From Actinomycetota bacterium (lineage in GTDB: Bacteria > Actinomycetota > Actinomycetes > Streptosporangiales > Streptosporangiaceae), in assembly GCA_003140115.1 (NCBI GenBank), contig PLIQ01000103.1:16562-23315 (forward strand): a DNA stretch of 6,754 nt, read 5' to 3'. The position numbers were made by a program, and so were the translations under genes. Below are positions 6,389-6,754 of this stretch, one piece after another. Position 1 is the first letter of the stretch. Every line of letters starts with the position of its first letter. Under the pieces are notes generated by a model, which worked only from the letters and a program-made list of their open reading frames with translations, was not told the origin of the DNA and did not search any database.

Positions 6389-6754
6389 GTGTTTGCTGTG
6401 ACTGCCGCGCGTATCGATGCCGCGGATCCGCTGGCCGGGCTGGACCTGGGGGAGCGGCCGGACCCGGCGGCCCCGCAAGGCTGGGTCACGGTGACGGTCA
6501 AGGCCGCCGCGCTGAACCACCACGATGTCTGGACGCTGCGCGGGGTGGGCATCTCCGCGGACCGGCTGCCGATCGTGCTGGGGTGCGATGCGGCAGGCCT
6601 GGACCCGGACGGCCGCGAGGTCATCGTGCACGCGGTGATCGCCGACCCCGACGCGGGCGGCGGCGATGAGACCCTGGACCCGCGCCGCTCGCTGTTGTCC
6701 GAACGCCACGACGGCACCTTCGCCGGCCAGGTCGCCGTGCCCCGGCGCAACCTG
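6389..6754 (+). CDS. Zinc-type alcohol dehydrogenase / quinone oxidoreductase-like MDR protein, N-terminal part, 3' truncated by window edge
   Basis: The first 122 residues of a medium-chain dehydrogenase/reductase are visible, open to the last base. GTG at 6389 is the start, with GGAGG 8 bases before. The sequence reads as the GroES-like catalytic domain: a beta-rich opening (VTVTVKAAALNHHDVWTLRG, about 33-52), then LPIVLGCDAAG (about 60-70), then a VIVHAVI strand, ETLDPRRSLLSE (about 93-104) and a Gly/Val-rich G-T-F-A-G-Q-V-A-V-P-R-R-N-L end. NHHDVW stands where classical zinc alcohol dehydrogenases have C-x-x-D/H, so the catalytic-zinc Cys is absent, as in quinone-oxidoreductase-type members. 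The nucleotide-binding Rossmann domain lies beyond the window. It likely reduces or oxidises a carbonyl, enone or quinone with NAD(P)H. It is probably co-transcribed with the transporter. Confidence 0.88.
   Translation, partial: MFAVTAARIDAADPLAGLDLGERPDPAAPQGWVTVTVKAAALNHHDVWTLRGVGISADRLPIVLGCDAAGLDPDGREVIVHAVIADPDAGGGDETLDPRRSLLSERHDGTFAGQVAVPRRNL

Overview
The window is very GC-rich. It has strong third-position G/C bias, GTG as well as ATG starts, and mycobacterial/actinomycete-style FadE-like proteins. Together these suggest a high-GC actinobacterium; species and genus cannot be read from the sequence. It is protein-coding almost end to end, with no RNA gene, mobile element or CRISPR array visible.

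Layout: (1) Positions 1-2191, plus strand, hold two tandem acyl-CoA carboxylase carboxyltransferase (beta-subunit) genes. The first is cut by the left edge. The second is complete, short, and has lost or altered most signature active-site motifs. Their shared segments show that they are paralogues. (2) Positions 2233-4492, minus strand, convergent with the first block, hold two adjacent acyl-CoA dehydrogenase genes. One keeps the FAD-contact motifs and a candidate catalytic Glu. The other lacks the FAD middle-domain motifs but keeps the R-x-A-F-G...Q segment. This is the split expected of the alpha2beta2 FadE pairs known from actinobacterial steroid side-chain degradation. (3) Positions 4493-4627 are a divergent intergenic region carrying an AT-only perfect 12-bp palindrome, TATAATATTATA, which contains a consensus -10 hexamer on each strand. 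(4) Positions 4628-6754, plus strand, hold a DHA2-type MFS transporter followed 18 bases later by the start of a zinc-type/quinone-oxidoreductase-like MDR dehydrogenase cut by the right edge.

Taken together (inference), this looks like part of an acyl-CoA catabolic or modification locus: a dehydrogenase pair introducing an alpha,beta double bond, a biotin-dependent carboxylase acting on an acyl- or enoyl-CoA, an MDR oxidoreductase, and a transporter. No biotin carboxylase, BCCP, hydratase, thiolase, CoA ligase or regulator lies inside the window, so the substrate is unknown. The most distinctive feature is that both two-gene enzyme blocks pair a near-canonical member with a motif-depleted paralogue.
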